Shown: positions 29,045-38,364, numbered from the stretch's first letter. The stretch is DNA of 64,000 bases from Roseobacter fucihabitans (GCF_014337925.2 NZ_CP143423.1:1208501-1272500), one strand, 5' to 3'. The notes: a model not told the origin generated them from the letters alone. A program made the numbers and translations.

Positions 29045-30523
29045 TCAATGCGCCGCGCTGCGTTCCTTGAAGCTGAGCCCAATAAATTCGGGGGTGTGAT
29101 CGCCCAGGCCGACGATCTTGTTGCCGCCGCGATCGTTGTCAGAAGATCGGCCCCGACCAGAGGATCGGCTGCGATTGTTGCGTTTTGGCTCTTCCGCCAC
29201 GGGTTCGGGTGCCGGCGGTGTGCTTTCCGCCACCTGTTGTTCTGTGGGTTTGGACACTTGCTCCTCAACCTGGGCCGCCTTGGGTGCATCGTCTTTCTTG
29301 CGGATGCGCGACCGCGTGCGTTTGGGTTTTTCCTCCGGAGTTTCGGCGGGGGCCTCGGCCTCTTGAGTCCCTTGCGCGACCGGATTGTCGAGACGCGGGA
29401 TTTCCCGCTGCACCAGACGTTCAATATCCACCAGGTTCTTTTCGTCGCGCGGAATGCAAATCATGATCGCTTTGCCATCCCGACCCGCACGCCCCGTGCG
29501 CCCGATCCGGTGGACATAATCCTCTGCATGGCTTGGCACGTCAAAGTTGAACACATGGCTCACCGCAGGCACATCAAGCCCGCGCGCGGCCACATCAGAG
29601 GCCACGAGAAACCGCAATGTGCCTTCGCGGAAGCCATCAAGCGTGCGCGTGCGCTGGCTTTGATCCAGATCTCCGTGGATCGGCGCGGCGTCATAGCCGT
29701 ATTTCGTCAGCGATTTGGCGACGATGTCCACATCGACCTTGCGGTTGCAAAAAACGATCGCATTGGTGCATTTATCGCCCTCTGCGTCGATCAGCCCGCG
29801 CAAAACCTTGCGCTTTTCGGTGGCTTCACGGTCCTTGCGGCTGCCCTTGAACATGACCACGCCCTGGGTGATGTTCTCGCCGGTCGTGGCCTGGCGCGCG
29901 ACTTCGATCCGTTCGGGCGCGGAGAGGAACGTATTGGTGATCCGTTCGATTTCAGGCGCCATCGTGGCGGAGAAAAACAGCGTCTGGCGCGTGAAAGGAG
30001 TGAGGCCGAAAATGCGTTCGATATCCGGGATGAACCCCATGTCGAGCATTCGGTCAGCCTCATCCACGACCATCAGTTTCACATCCGACAGAATCAATTT
30101 GCCGCGTTCGAAATGATCGAGCAACCGACCCGGTGTCGCGATCAGGACATCCACGCCCTTATCGATCAGCGTATCCTGTTCCTTGAAAGACACGCCCCCG
30201 ATCAGCAGAGCCTTTGTCAGCTTCAGATGTTTGGAATAGGTGTCGAAGTTTTCCGCCACCTGTGCGGCGAGTTCGCGCGTTGGGCAGAGCACCAGAGAGC
30301 GCGGCATCCGCGCCCGTGCGCGTCCGCGTGCCAACAGGGTGATCATTGGCAAGACGAAGCCCGCGGTTTTGCCGGTACCGGTCTGGGCGATGCCCAACAC
30401 GTCTTTTCCCGCCAGCGCGGGTGGGATGGCACCGGCCTGGATGGGTGTAGGGCTTTCATAGCCCGCTTCCTGAATGGCTTTCAGGACTTTAGGATTCAGG
30501 TTTAGGTCAGAAAATTTTGTCAT
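29045..30523 (-). CDS. DEAD-box ATP-dependent RNA helicase (RhlE type)
   Basis: The 492-residue protein has all core helicase motifs: Q motif (YESPTPIQAGAIP), Walker A AQTGTGKT, PTRELA, the DEAD box (VVDEADRML), SAT, and HRIGRTGRAGR in the second RecA domain. From about 375 it carries a basic, low-complexity tail (KPKRTRSRIRKKDD ... NNRSRSSGRGRSSDNDRGG) of the kind that binds RNA. It unwinds short RNA duplexes, probably in ribosome assembly or mRNA decay. It converges on rnj, a ribonuclease, which is a suggestive but not exclusive link. Confidence 0.93.
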   Translation of the reverse strand: MTKFSDLNLNPKVLKAIQEAGYESPTPIQAGAIPPALAGKDVLGIAQTGTGKTAGFVLPMITLLARGRARARMPRSLVLCPTRELAAQVAENFDTYSKHLKLTKALLIGGVSFKEQDTLIDKGVDVLIATPGRLLDHFERGKLILSDVKLMVVDEADRMLDMGFIPDIERIFGLTPFTRQTLFFSATMAPEIERITNTFLSAPERIEVARQATTGENITQGVVMFKGSRKDREATEKRKVLRGLIDAEGDKCTNAIVFCNRKVDVDIVAKSLTKYGYDAAPIHGDLDQSQRTRTLDGFREGTLRFLVASDVAARGLDVPAVSHVFNFDVPSHAEDYVHRIGRTGRAGRDGKAIMICIPRDEKNLVDIERLVQREIPRLDNPVAQGTQEAEAPAETPEEKPKRTRSRIRKKDDAPKAAQVEEQVSKPTEQQVAESTPPAPEPVAEEPKRNNRSRSSGRGRSSDNDRGGNKIVGLGDHTPEFIGLSFKERSAAH

Positions 30524-30777
30524 ATGTGTCCGTGGTTGGCGGACATCTTTTGGCCCGCATCAGCGTTCATATCGGCCCGCATGGCCCAAGTGGAGACTTT
30601 GTCGCGATATGCTGCGCGTATCTAACAACAAGTCTTGTCAGCGTCAAACAGATGCGTGTCGGATCGCTGAATTCGTTGAAAACCTTCAAGGTAATACGCG
30701 CCTAAGTTGAAGTGATAGTTGAGATGCCCGGTGTGCGTTGCAAATCGCAAGGCCTGGCTGCAACAGGCTGTCGTGGC

Positions 30778-32385
30778 TCAGACCATCATTTCCTTTGTCG
30801 CGGTCAGGGTCACATCCGGGTAATCACGCGCCACCCGGTCAATGTCCCATTGCAGACGTGTCAGGTAGACAATGTCGCCGTCATGATCGAAGGCAATATG
30901 TTGCTTGTTGCTTTCGGTAAACTTGTCAACGGCCTGTTTGGCACCGCTGACCCAGCGCGCGGACGTGAACTGGGACGCATCAAAGCGCACGGGCAGGCCG
31001 TATTCCAGCTCGATCCGGCTGGCGAGCACTTCGAATTGCAACTGGCCGACAACCCCGACGACGAACCCCGACCCGATGGAGGGCTTGAAGACCTTCGCCG
31101 CCCCCTCTTCGGCAAATTGCATCAGGGCTTTTTCAAGGTGCTTGGCCTTCATCGGATCACCCGCGCGTACCCCTTGCAAAAGTTCGGGTGCAAAGGACGG
31201 AATACCGGTGACGCGGATCGTTTCGCCCTCGGTAAGCGTATCACCAATGCGCAATTGCCCGTGGTTGGGAATTCCGATGATGTCGCCCGCCCAGGCCTCT
31301 TCGGCCAATTCGCGGTCAGAGGCCAGAAACATGACCGGATTGGTGATCGACATCGGCTTTTTTGAGCGCACATGCGTGAGCTTCATGCCGCGCAAGAAAT
31401 GCCCGGACGCCAGACGCACAAAGGCGACACGGTCGCGGTGTTTTGGGTCCATATTGGCCTGCACCTTGAAAACGAAGCCTGACACTTTGGTTTCTTCGGG
31501 CAGGATCTGGCGCGGCTGTGCCGATTGGATTTGCGGTTCCGGACCGTAGGTTGCGATCCCCTGCATCAATTCCTTGACCCCAAAGGAGTTGATGGCAGAG
31601 CCAAACCAGATCGGTGTGAGTGAGCCTTCATGCATCGCCGCCATATCCAGGGGCGGGAGCAATTCGCGCGCCATCTCCACGTCTTCGCGCAGTTTTTCAA
31701 GAAGGGCTGCGGGCACATGGTCGGCCAGTTTCGGGTCATCCAACCCGTTGATCTCAATCGATTCTGCGACACGGTTGCGATCCGCGCGGTCCATCAATTC
31801 CAAGCGATCCCGCAGCATGTCATAGCAGCCCAGAAAATCGCGACCCACCCCGATTGGCCAGCTTGCAGGCGTGACGTCAATGGCGAGGTTTTCCTGAATT
31901 TCGTCGATGATCTCAAAGACATCGCGGCTCTCGCGGTCCATCTTGTTACAAAACGTCAGGATTGGCAGGTCCCGCATGCGGCAGACCTCGAACAGCTTTT
32001 GCGTCTGGCTTTCCACCCCTTTGGCCCCGTCGATCACCATGACCGCCGCATCCACGGCCGTGAGCGTGCGATAGGTGTCTTCGGAAAAATCCGAGTGGCC
32101 CGGCGTATCCACAAGGTTGAACCGGAACTCCTTGAAATCAAAGGACATCGCAGAGGCGGAGACCGATATACCGCGATCCTTCTCCATTGCCATGAAATCG
32201 GAGCGCGTACGGCGTGCCTCGCCTTTGGCGCGCACTTGACCCGCCATCTGGATCGCGCCACCAAACAGCAGGAATTTCTCTGTTAGTGTGGTTTTCCCCG
32301 CATCCGGGTGGCTGATGATCGCAAACGTGCGACGCCGCGCAATTTCGGGCGGCAAAGCGGGGCGGTTTTGGGGTGTGTCCAACAT
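30778..32385 (-). CDS. prfC: Peptide chain release factor 3
   Basis: RF3 is a 535-residue translational GTPase that removes RF1/RF2 from the ribosome after termination. The GTPase motifs are SHPDAGKTTLTEKFLLFGGA, the switch residues in EKDRGISVSASAM, DTPGHSDF and CNKMDRE, followed by the RF3-specific domains II and III up to the end. The start is MLDTPQNRPALPPEIARRRT at 32385; an upstream in-frame ATG at 32433 would add a basic segment not seen in the family. Confidence 0.95.
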   Translation of the reverse strand: MLDTPQNRPALPPEIARRRTFAIISHPDAGKTTLTEKFLLFGGAIQMAGQVRAKGEARRTRSDFMAMEKDRGISVSASAMSFDFKEFRFNLVDTPGHSDFSEDTYRTLTAVDAAVMVIDGAKGVESQTQKLFEVCRMRDLPILTFCNKMDRESRDVFEIIDEIQENLAIDVTPASWPIGVGRDFLGCYDMLRDRLELMDRADRNRVAESIEINGLDDPKLADHVPAALLEKLREDVEMARELLPPLDMAAMHEGSLTPIWFGSAINSFGVKELMQGIATYGPEPQIQSAQPRQILPEETKVSGFVFKVQANMDPKHRDRVAFVRLASGHFLRGMKLTHVRSKKPMSITNPVMFLASDRELAEEAWAGDIIGIPNHGQLRIGDTLTEGETIRVTGIPSFAPELLQGVRAGDPMKAKHLEKALMQFAEEGAAKVFKPSIGSGFVVGVVGQLQFEVLASRIELEYGLPVRFDASQFTSARWVSGAKQAVDKFTESNKQHIAFDHDGDIVYLTRLQWDIDRVARDYPDVTLTATKEMMV

Positions 32386-32751
32386 GAATGCGCATATAGC
32401 GAGGCGCAAGCGGCGCGGCAAGCACGCAGACAAGCGCGATCCGGCGCGATATGCGCGTAAGGTGGGCTTTCAGGCCACCTTCCTTTCCACCGCAGCCGCG
32501 GGGAGCCGCCGGGCCGTGGAATCATGGAATTCAAAATGACCCGCACACCCGGCTTGCCGATCTTCGCAATCGACCCCCACGGGTTTACCCGATTGTGACG
32601 CGGCCCCAGCGCAAGACGCGCCGGTTCATGGGCCGATCGCTCCATAGGTCCTCAACACCAAGCGGCACATCCATTCCGCCAGCTGTGTTTTACTGGTCAG
32701 CCTCGCATCTAGGGTGATAGAGATGCGTTCAAATGCAACAAGGGCGATGAC
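32386..32751. other. Divergent spacer between prfC and the SDR gene
   Basis: These 366 bases hold the promoters of two divergent genes and the second copy of the 28-bp palindromic repeat. An open frame of 51 codons from the ATG at 32384 (MNAHIARRKRR...) crosses the repeat but has no recognisable homology, so it is not called as a gene. Confidence 0.6.
32456..32483. repeat. Palindromic 28-bp repeat, copy 2 (plus orientation)
   Basis: The sequence starts cgtaaggtgggctttcaggc and ends caccttcc, matching 28888-28915 on the opposite strand over all 28 bases. It lies about 70 bp upstream of prfC. Two identical copies 3.5 kb apart outside coding regions suggest a dispersed repeat family. Confidence 0.85.
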
Positions 32752-33531
32752 ATGGATTTGGGAATTAAAGGCAAGAGAGCGATCATTTGTGCATCCTCCA
32801 AAGGCTTGGGTTTGGGATGCGCCGAGGCGCTTGCAGCCGCGGGATGCGATCTGATCATGAACGCGCGCGGCAGTGTCGCGCTGGAGGCCGCCGCGCAAAC
32901 CATTCGCGCGCAGCATAATGTCAAGGTGGAAATCGTTGCCGCCGACATCGCCAGTGAGCAGGGGCGCGCAACCGTGCTTGCCGCCGCGCAAGACGCGGAT
33001 ATTCTTGTTAATAATGCTGGCGGGCCGCCGCCGGGCATGTGGCATGACTGGGACCGCGACGATTTCATCAAGGCGCTGGATGCCAATATGCTCGCGCCGA
33101 TCGCGATGATCAAAGCCCTGGTGCCGGGCATGATGGAGCGGGGCTGGGGACGCGTGGTCAATATCACCTCGCAATCGGTCAAGGCACCGATCCCGCAGCT
33201 GGGTCTGAGCAATGCCGCGCGCACGGGTCTTACGGGTTATGTCGCGGGCACCAGCCGCCAGGTCGCGGGTTCGGGCGTGACGATCAACAACCTCTTGCCG
33301 GGCATCCATGCCACCGACCGGGCCGAGGCTCTCGACGGCCCCATCGCCAAGCGCGAGGGCATTTCGATGGAAGAAGCACGCGCGCGGCGTGCGGCGAGCA
33401 TTCCGGCGGGTCGTTATGGTACGCCACAGGAATTTGGCGCGACCTGCGCGTTTTTATGTTCACAGCATGCCGGTTTCATCGTGGGGCAGAATATCCTGTG
33501 CGATGGTGGCGCGACCAACGCGACGATCTGA
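32752..33531 (+). CDS. Short-chain dehydrogenase/reductase family protein with substituted catalytic residues
   Basis: This 259-residue Rossmann protein shows the cofactor loop ASSKGLGLGCAEALAAAG, DILVNNAGGPPPG, and the catalytic serine region VVNITSQSVKAPIP (Ser140). The usual YxxxK is SNAAR instead (Ser153 and Arg157, in QLGLSNAARTGL). The C-terminal part FIVGQNILCDGGATNA is family-typical. Relatives with this change are annotated as 3-oxoacyl-ACP reductases, but classical reductase chemistry is doubtful. It starts with ATG after agggcgatgac and lies 3 bases before the next gene. Confidence 0.9.
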   Translation: MDLGIKGKRAIICASSKGLGLGCAEALAAAGCDLIMNARGSVALEAAAQTIRAQHNVKVEIVAADIASEQGRATVLAAAQDADILVNNAGGPPPGMWHDWDRDDFIKALDANMLAPIAMIKALVPGMMERGWGRVVNITSQSVKAPIPQLGLSNAARTGLTGYVAGTSRQVAGSGVTINNLLPGIHATDRAEALDGPIAKREGISMEEARARRAASIPAGRYGTPQEFGATCAFLCSQHAGFIVGQNILCDGGATNATI

Positions 33532-33534
33532 TCC

Positions 33535-34653
33535 ATGGCTGAAAAAATCCTCCGCAAGGATGAGCTGTTTAATGCGCAGACGGTCGCGCAATTGGGCGGT
33601 GAATACGCCCGCGCCGTGCCCGGTTTTGATCAGGCTCAATTTCAGCGTGAGGCGCTGGAGGGCCTTGCGTCCCGTGAATTGATGGCGCGCATGGATTGGC
33701 TGGCGGACTGTGTCGACGCACAACTGCCCGCCGATTTCACGCAAAAGGCCGCAGCGCTCGAGGCGGCCATGCCCGCCCCTCTGGACCCCATGCGGCAGGA
33801 TGATGATTTCGGTCATTTCATCCACGCCATTCCGGGCATCCTCGCGGTGCGCCACGGGCTGGAAGCACACCGGGCCCGCGCCATGGATCTGCTCTATCGC
33901 GCGACGCAGCGGTTTTCGATGGAGTTCTATATCCGCTCTTTCCTCAATGAATGGCCCGCCGAAACACTCACAATCCTGAGCACTTGGGCAGGGGATGATA
34001 ACTACCACGTGCGCCGCCTTGTGAGCGAAGGGACACGCCCCAAGCTGCCCTGGGCCCGCGCGGTCAAGCTGAGTGCGGCGCAAACCCTGCCGCTGCTGGA
34101 CCAGCTGCACGCCGACCCAACGCGATATGTCACGCGCTCGGTCGCCAATCACCTGAACGATCTGTCCAAAACCCACCCCGATCTGGTGCTCGGCAGGCTG
34201 GCGCAGTGGACATCCCAAGCCCGGCAGGACCCAAAGGAGTTGGCCTGGATGACCCGCCACGCCCTGCGCACGTTGATCAAGCAGGGACATCCCGGTGCCA
34301 TGGCCGCCTTGGGATATGACGCTGAGGCCCCGCTATCCGTACAGCTGGAATTGACCTCTCCCAGAGTTGAAATCGGTCAGGCCTTGGCCTTTTCCTGCAC
34401 CATCACGGCACCTTGCGATGTGGCGGTGCTGGTGGATTACCGGATCAGTTTTGCGCGACCGGGTGGCAAACAGGGGCAGAAAGTTTTCAAGTTGAAACAG
34501 GGTGCGGTGCGGGCGGGTCACGGGCTTGTTTTGCGCAAATCCCACGTCCTGAAGGGTGATGCGACGACATTTCGGCTCTATCCCGGACCGCATCATCTGA
34601 CGGTACAGGTCAACGGGGTGGACCGCGCCACCGGTCAATTCGAATTGCTCTGA
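33535..34653 (+). CDS. AlkC/AlkD-like HEAT-repeat protein (putative DNA alkylation repair)
   Basis: The 372-residue protein has an alpha-helical N-terminal two thirds of HEAT type: FYIRSFLNEWPAETLTILST, DDNYHVRRLVSEGTRPKLPW, YVTRSVANHLNDLSKTHPDL, WMTRHALRTLIKQGHPGAMA. These resemble AlkC/AlkD alkylpurine glycosylases. The last ~100 residues form a beta-rich domain (SVQLELTSPRVEIGQALAF, HHLTVQVNGVDRATGQFELL) that is found in the AlkC subgroup. The role, excision of alkylated bases, is inferred. It is probably co-transcribed with the SDR gene. Confidence 0.75.
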   Translation: MAEKILRKDELFNAQTVAQLGGEYARAVPGFDQAQFQREALEGLASRELMARMDWLADCVDAQLPADFTQKAAALEAAMPAPLDPMRQDDDFGHFIHAIPGILAVRHGLEAHRARAMDLLYRATQRFSMEFYIRSFLNEWPAETLTILSTWAGDDNYHVRRLVSEGTRPKLPWARAVKLSAAQTLPLLDQLHADPTRYVTRSVANHLNDLSKTHPDLVLGRLAQWTSQARQDPKELAWMTRHALRTLIKQGHPGAMAALGYDAEAPLSVQLELTSPRVEIGQALAFSCTITAPCDVAVLVDYRISFARPGGKQGQKVFKLKQGAVRAGHGLVLRKSHVLKGDATTFRLYPGPHHLTVQVNGVDRATGQFELL

Positions 34654-34776
34654 ACCGATCGCAGGACCGGGAACATACACAGATCATCACATTTCTGACA
34701 GGAAAAGAAGGTTGAACTGGTGCGCGCGCGGCACTTGGGCTAGCCGATATGCGTCACGAATTCAAAAGGCCAGGCC

Positions 34777-36135
34777 ATGCATGTCGTTGTTTTAGGGGTT
34801 ATTTTTTTGGCCGTTATTGTCGCAACCATGCTCGCCGCCCCCCGTCGCGCCACAGTGGAGGGGTTTTTTGGCGGTAAATCCGCGCAAGGTGCCGCGCCCG
34901 GTCTCTGGGTTCTGGTGCTCAGCCAGGTCACCACCTGGATTTTCGCCCGCTCGCTGATGAATGCGGCGATCCTCGGCTATTATTACGGGATTGCGGGGAC
35001 GCTGGCCTATACCGCCTATTATTGCTCCTTCCTGACGGGGGGCGTGATTGTCGCGCATCTGCGCCGCACCGGCGCGCGTTCAATGCAGGATTGGTTGGGC
35101 GCGCATTTCGGACGCCTTGGGCAGGGCAGTTATAATCTTGTGATCGGCCTGCGGCTCTTGTCGGAGGTTTTTGCCAATCTGCTGGTGGTGGGGTTGATTT
35201 TTGACACGCTTGCGGGCGGGCAGGGGACGCTGGCCATCGCGGTCGTGTCCGTTCTGGGGCTTGCCTATTCGGCCTGGGGTGGGCTGAATGCGGCGCTGCG
35301 CACGGATGTGGTGCAAATGGTGCTATTTCTGGTGGCGTTGACGCTGGCGTTCCTCGCGCTTGTCCTGTCCCCGCAATTCTCGCTGGGTGCCGTGCTGATG
35401 GCCCCCGGCGTGTCGGGGCCTTATAACGGGTGGGTCCTGCTGGCGGTCGCAGCCCTTCAGGTGTTTTCCTATCCCGCGCATGATCCGGTGATGATGGACC
35501 GCGGCTTTCTGGCAGACCCGGACACGACGCGCCGCTCCTTCATTCATGCATTCTGGATCTCCACGCTATGTATCCTGGCATTCGGTTTTTTCGGCATCCA
35601 GGCCAGCCTGATCGGTGCCACCTATGAGGCCGAACTCATTGGCACATGGTCCGCGATGTTTCCCCCTTGGGTCTTCACGCTGCTGATCATATCGCTGTTG
35701 GTCTCCGCCCTCAGCACGCTTGATTCCGCGCTCGCCTCTTCGGCGCGCCTGGCCGTTGAGGAAATGGGGCTCCTCGCGCGCAGCCTCACCGGCGGGCGGC
35801 TGGTCATGTGCGGCGTCATGGCGCTCGGGGCGGCGCTGACGCTTTGGGGCAATGCTACGTTGTTTGACGCCGTCGCCGTCAGCGGCACGGCCTCCATGTT
35901 CCTCTCGCCGATTCTGCTGGTGGGGTTGATGGGGGGACGTAAAATCCCACTCTGGTCCTATCTGTTGGCCTACGGCGCGGCGTTGATCGGCGCCTTTGTC
36001 TATTTTGCGCGCGGCTGGCCGAGCATCGCGGCACTGCTGCCGCAGGGTCACAAATACGAGCAGCTCCTGGTGATCTGTATCATGGTGCTGGCCATTGGTT
36101 TCACCGCGGTGCTTGCGGGCACGCGGAAGGGCTGA
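34777..36135 (+). CDS. Sodium:solute symporter-family permease
   Basis: This 452-residue membrane protein has about twelve to thirteen hydrophobic helices. Segments such as VEGFFGGKSAQGAAPGLWVL near the N terminus, LGLAYSAWGGLNAALRTDVVQM and LLVSALSTLDSALASSARLA are typical of the SSS (sodium:solute symporter) family. The substrate cannot be told from sequence. It is followed within 45 bases by a solitary ABC ATPase and two Lin0512 genes, an unusual combination because SSS carriers need no ATPase. Confidence 0.85.
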   Translation: MHVVVLGVIFLAVIVATMLAAPRRATVEGFFGGKSAQGAAPGLWVLVLSQVTTWIFARSLMNAAILGYYYGIAGTLAYTAYYCSFLTGGVIVAHLRRTGARSMQDWLGAHFGRLGQGSYNLVIGLRLLSEVFANLLVVGLIFDTLAGGQGTLAIAVVSVLGLAYSAWGGLNAALRTDVVQMVLFLVALTLAFLALVLSPQFSLGAVLMAPGVSGPYNGWVLLAVAALQVFSYPAHDPVMMDRGFLADPDTTRRSFIHAFWISTLCILAFGFFGIQASLIGATYEAELIGTWSAMFPPWVFTLLIISLLVSALSTLDSALASSARLAVEEMGLLARSLTGGRLVMCGVMALGAALTLWGNATLFDAVAVSGTASMFLSPILLVGLMGGRKIPLWSYLLAYGAALIGAFVYFARGWPSIAALLPQGHKYEQLLVICIMVLAIGFTAVLAGTRKG

Positions 36136-36177
36136 TAGCTGCTTATCCGATGAATTCTATCGGATTTGGAGTGCTGC

Positions 36178-37260
36178 GTGACGCCCCCCCCACCACGGCT
36201 GGAAATCAGGAACCTCAGACGCGCCTTTAACGGGCGCGCGGTGGTAGATGACGTCAGTTTTGCAATCCAGCCGGGGCAGGTGACCTGCCTGCTTGGACCC
36301 TCTGGCTGCGGCAAATCTACGACCCTGCGGATGATTGCGGGCGTGGAAATGCAGGACAGCGGCGAAATCTATGTGGACGGTCAATTGGTCTGTGACACCG
36401 TGTTCCGTCTGCCACCCGAGCGGCGCGAAATTGGCCTGATGTTTCAGGACTTTGCGCTGTTTCCCCATCTGAGTGTGGCGGATAACGTGGCCTTTGGGCT
36501 GAAAAAAGGCAGCAAAGCCGAAAAGCGCGCGCGGGTGGTCGAACTGTTGACGCGGGTGGATTTGATGCGCTTCATCGACGGTTATCCGCACCAGCTTTCG
36601 GGCGGGGAACAACAACGCGTGGCGCTGGCCCGCGCATTGGCTCCCAAACCCAAGATCATGCTGATGGATGAGCCGTTTTCGGGGTTGGACAACCGCCTGC
36701 GCGACGGCATCCGTGATGATACGCTAACCATCCTCAAGGAGGCCGATACCGCCGTGCTGCTGGTCACGCATGAGCCCGAAGAAGCCTTGCGCATGGCCGA
36801 TGAAATCGCCCTGATGCGCGACGGTCAAATCGTACAGCGCGGCGCGCCCTATAACGTCTATACCCGCCCCGTGGATCGCGCTGCCGTGTCGTTTTTCTCG
36901 GATTCCAACGTCTTGCAGGCCCGGGTCAGCGGGGCTTTGGCGCATACCCCTTTTGGCCGCTTTCTGGCCCCCGGCGTGGCGGATGGCACCGAGGTCAACA
37001 TCGTCTTTCGCCCGCAACATGTGCGCATTGATTTTGACCGTAACGGGACCGGACCGAAACCCACGGCCAGTGACGGCACGGCGGCGCGCGGTGTGGTGGA
37101 ACGTGCGCGGTTCATGGGCAGCGAAAGCCTCGTGGAATTCCGCATGGATTATGATGGATCGGTGTTGCGTGCGACGGTGCCGAATGTATTCCTGCCGCAA
37201 CCCGGCACGGTGATGTGGCTTACCATCCGGCGCGACAGATGTTTTGTTTTTGACGCCTGA
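36178..37260 (+). CDS. ABC transporter ATP-binding protein
   Basis: The 360-residue nucleotide-binding protein is of the Fe3+/spermidine/sugar (MOI/CUT1) type. Walker A is LLGPSGCGKSTTLRM, the Q loop is GLMFQDFALFPHLSV, the signature is QLSGGEQQRVALARAL, Walker B is IMLMDEPFSGLD, and the H loop is LLVTHEPEEALRMAD. The C-terminal ~110 residues form a TOBE-like regulatory domain. The GTG at 36178 has GGAG six bases upstream; a TTG four codons earlier is less likely. No ABC permease or binding protein lies nearby. Confidence 0.9.
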   Translation: MTPPPPRLEIRNLRRAFNGRAVVDDVSFAIQPGQVTCLLGPSGCGKSTTLRMIAGVEMQDSGEIYVDGQLVCDTVFRLPPERREIGLMFQDFALFPHLSVADNVAFGLKKGSKAEKRARVVELLTRVDLMRFIDGYPHQLSGGEQQRVALARALAPKPKIMLMDEPFSGLDNRLRDGIRDDTLTILKEADTAVLLVTHEPEEALRMADEIALMRDGQIVQRGAPYNVYTRPVDRAAVSFFSDSNVLQARVSGALAHTPFGRFLAPGVADGTEVNIVFRPQHVRIDFDRNGTGPKPTASDGTAARGVVERARFMGSESLVEFRMDYDGSVLRATVPNVFLPQPGTVMWLTIRRDRCFVFDA

Positions 37261-37281
37261 GCGGCGGGAAGGAAGACGCAG

Positions 37282-37632
37282 ATGAAACGATTATTGGTCG
37301 AGTTTGGCATGGGCACGTCGCTGCGACGGGGCGATTACACACAGGCCGCCGTGCGCGGGGTGCGCGATGCGCTGTGGCATAATTCGATCAACCTTGCGGA
37401 GCTGTTCGGGTTCGAAAAGACCGACATGCAGATCATCGTCGACATTGGTGTGCAGGATCCGGACGCGGTCGATATCGCGCAGATCGCAGAGGTATTTCCC
37501 TATGGCAATACCACGGTGCGCGTGCATCACGGCGGGCTGGATGTGGCGCGCCCCGAGGGAGAGGGTAATCCGACGATCATGGCCAATGTCGCCCTGACGG
37601 TCGGGTTCAAGATGGAGCGTGCAGATGTCTGA
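37282..37632 (+). CDS. Lin0512 family protein (first copy)
   Basis: This 116-residue protein begins MKRLLVEFGMGTSLRRGDYT and continues with AAVRGVRDALWHNSINLAEL and VRVHHGGLDVARPEGEGNPT, the hallmarks of the small Lin0512 family of unknown function. The paralogue follows directly with an overlapping start. The pair may form a hetero-oligomer. It has no signal peptide. Confidence 0.8.
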   Translation: MKRLLVEFGMGTSLRRGDYTQAAVRGVRDALWHNSINLAELFGFEKTDMQIIVDIGVQDPDAVDIAQIAEVFPYGNTTVRVHHGGLDVARPEGEGNPTIMANVALTVGFKMERADV

Positions 37633-37984
37633 GCAGCGGTTGATCATCGAGATGGGCATGGGCAATGACCTGCATGGGCAGGATTATACCAAGGCCGCGC
37701 GCCGTGCCATTGAGGACGCGTTTCGCCACTCCTCCCTGCCGCTTTTTGGGGCTGTTGGTCTGGGTCATGACCAGATGCGCGTGCAGGTGACGGTGGCCGT
37801 GCAAAAGCCCGAAGCCGTGGACGCAGACGCTTTGGTCGCCACGCTGCCGCGAGGGCAGGCAACCGTGCGTGTGGTCAGGGGCGGGCTTGACGTTGCAACA
37901 GACGGCGAGGGGCCAATCGTCATCGCGCAGGCCAGCGTCGAGGCGTTTTTGCCGCCGCAAACAGGGTGGAAACTCACCTCATAA
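37625..37984 (+). CDS. Lin0512 family protein (second copy)
   Basis: The 119-residue paralogue of the preceding gene has IIEMGMGNDLHGQDYTKAAR, RRAIEDAFRHSSLPLFGAVG and VRVVRGGLDVATDGEGPIVI aligning to the same positions. The ATG at 37625 is inside the end of the first copy, indicating coupled translation. Function is unknown. The two copies have diverged enough to suggest separate roles. Confidence 0.8.
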   Translation: MSEQRLIIEMGMGNDLHGQDYTKAARRAIEDAFRHSSLPLFGAVGLGHDQMRVQVTVAVQKPEAVDADALVATLPRGQATVRVVRGGLDVATDGEGPIVIAQASVEAFLPPQTGWKLTS

Positions 37985-38094
37985 ACCGGCGCATTTTCGC
38001 TATAATCCCTAGACTGTGACTTGCAGCGTCTGATCTGTGCACGTACTTAAAAAGGGTCGGTATCAGGCCGACAGCCTTTATAAGGAATAGAATA

Positions 38095-38325
38095 ATGAAA
38101 AAAATCGGTATTATTGCAGTTCTCGCAACGATGGGCCTGCTACAGGCCTGCGCGACCTCCCCACAGCAACAAAGACAGGTTGGTTGTGTTGGCGCAGGCG
38201 TTGCGGGTGCCCTGGCCGGTGCGGCTCTGGGCAATCAGCTTGGCGGTGGGTCGGGTAATGATATCCTGACCGCTGGTGGTGCCGTTGCAGGCGGTGTAGC
38301 TGCGAATAACGCGGCTGGCTGCTGA
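38095..38325 (+). CDS. Glycine-zipper lipoprotein
   Basis: The 76-residue protein has a lipoprotein signal (MKKIGIIAVLATMGLLQAC, Cys19). The mature part is dominated by GAGVAGALAGAALGNQLGGG and AGGAVAGGVAANNAAGC, a glycine-zipper pattern of helices that pack in membranes, as in small outer-membrane lipoproteins. A candidate promoter region lies in the 110 bp upstream, including the inverted repeat gtcggtatcaggccgac. Confidence 0.85.
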   Translation: MKKIGIIAVLATMGLLQACATSPQQQRQVGCVGAGVAGALAGAALGNQLGGGSGNDILTAGGAVAGGVAANNAAGC

Positions 38326-38364
38326 GTAACAGCGCGTCCCGAGAGACAGCCTTGCGCTTGATCA

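Noticed and set aside
28961-30505. 514-codon plus-strand frame opposite the DEAD-box helicase
   Set aside because: It is a shadow of the helicase gene. The helicase has all family motifs, while this frame has none.
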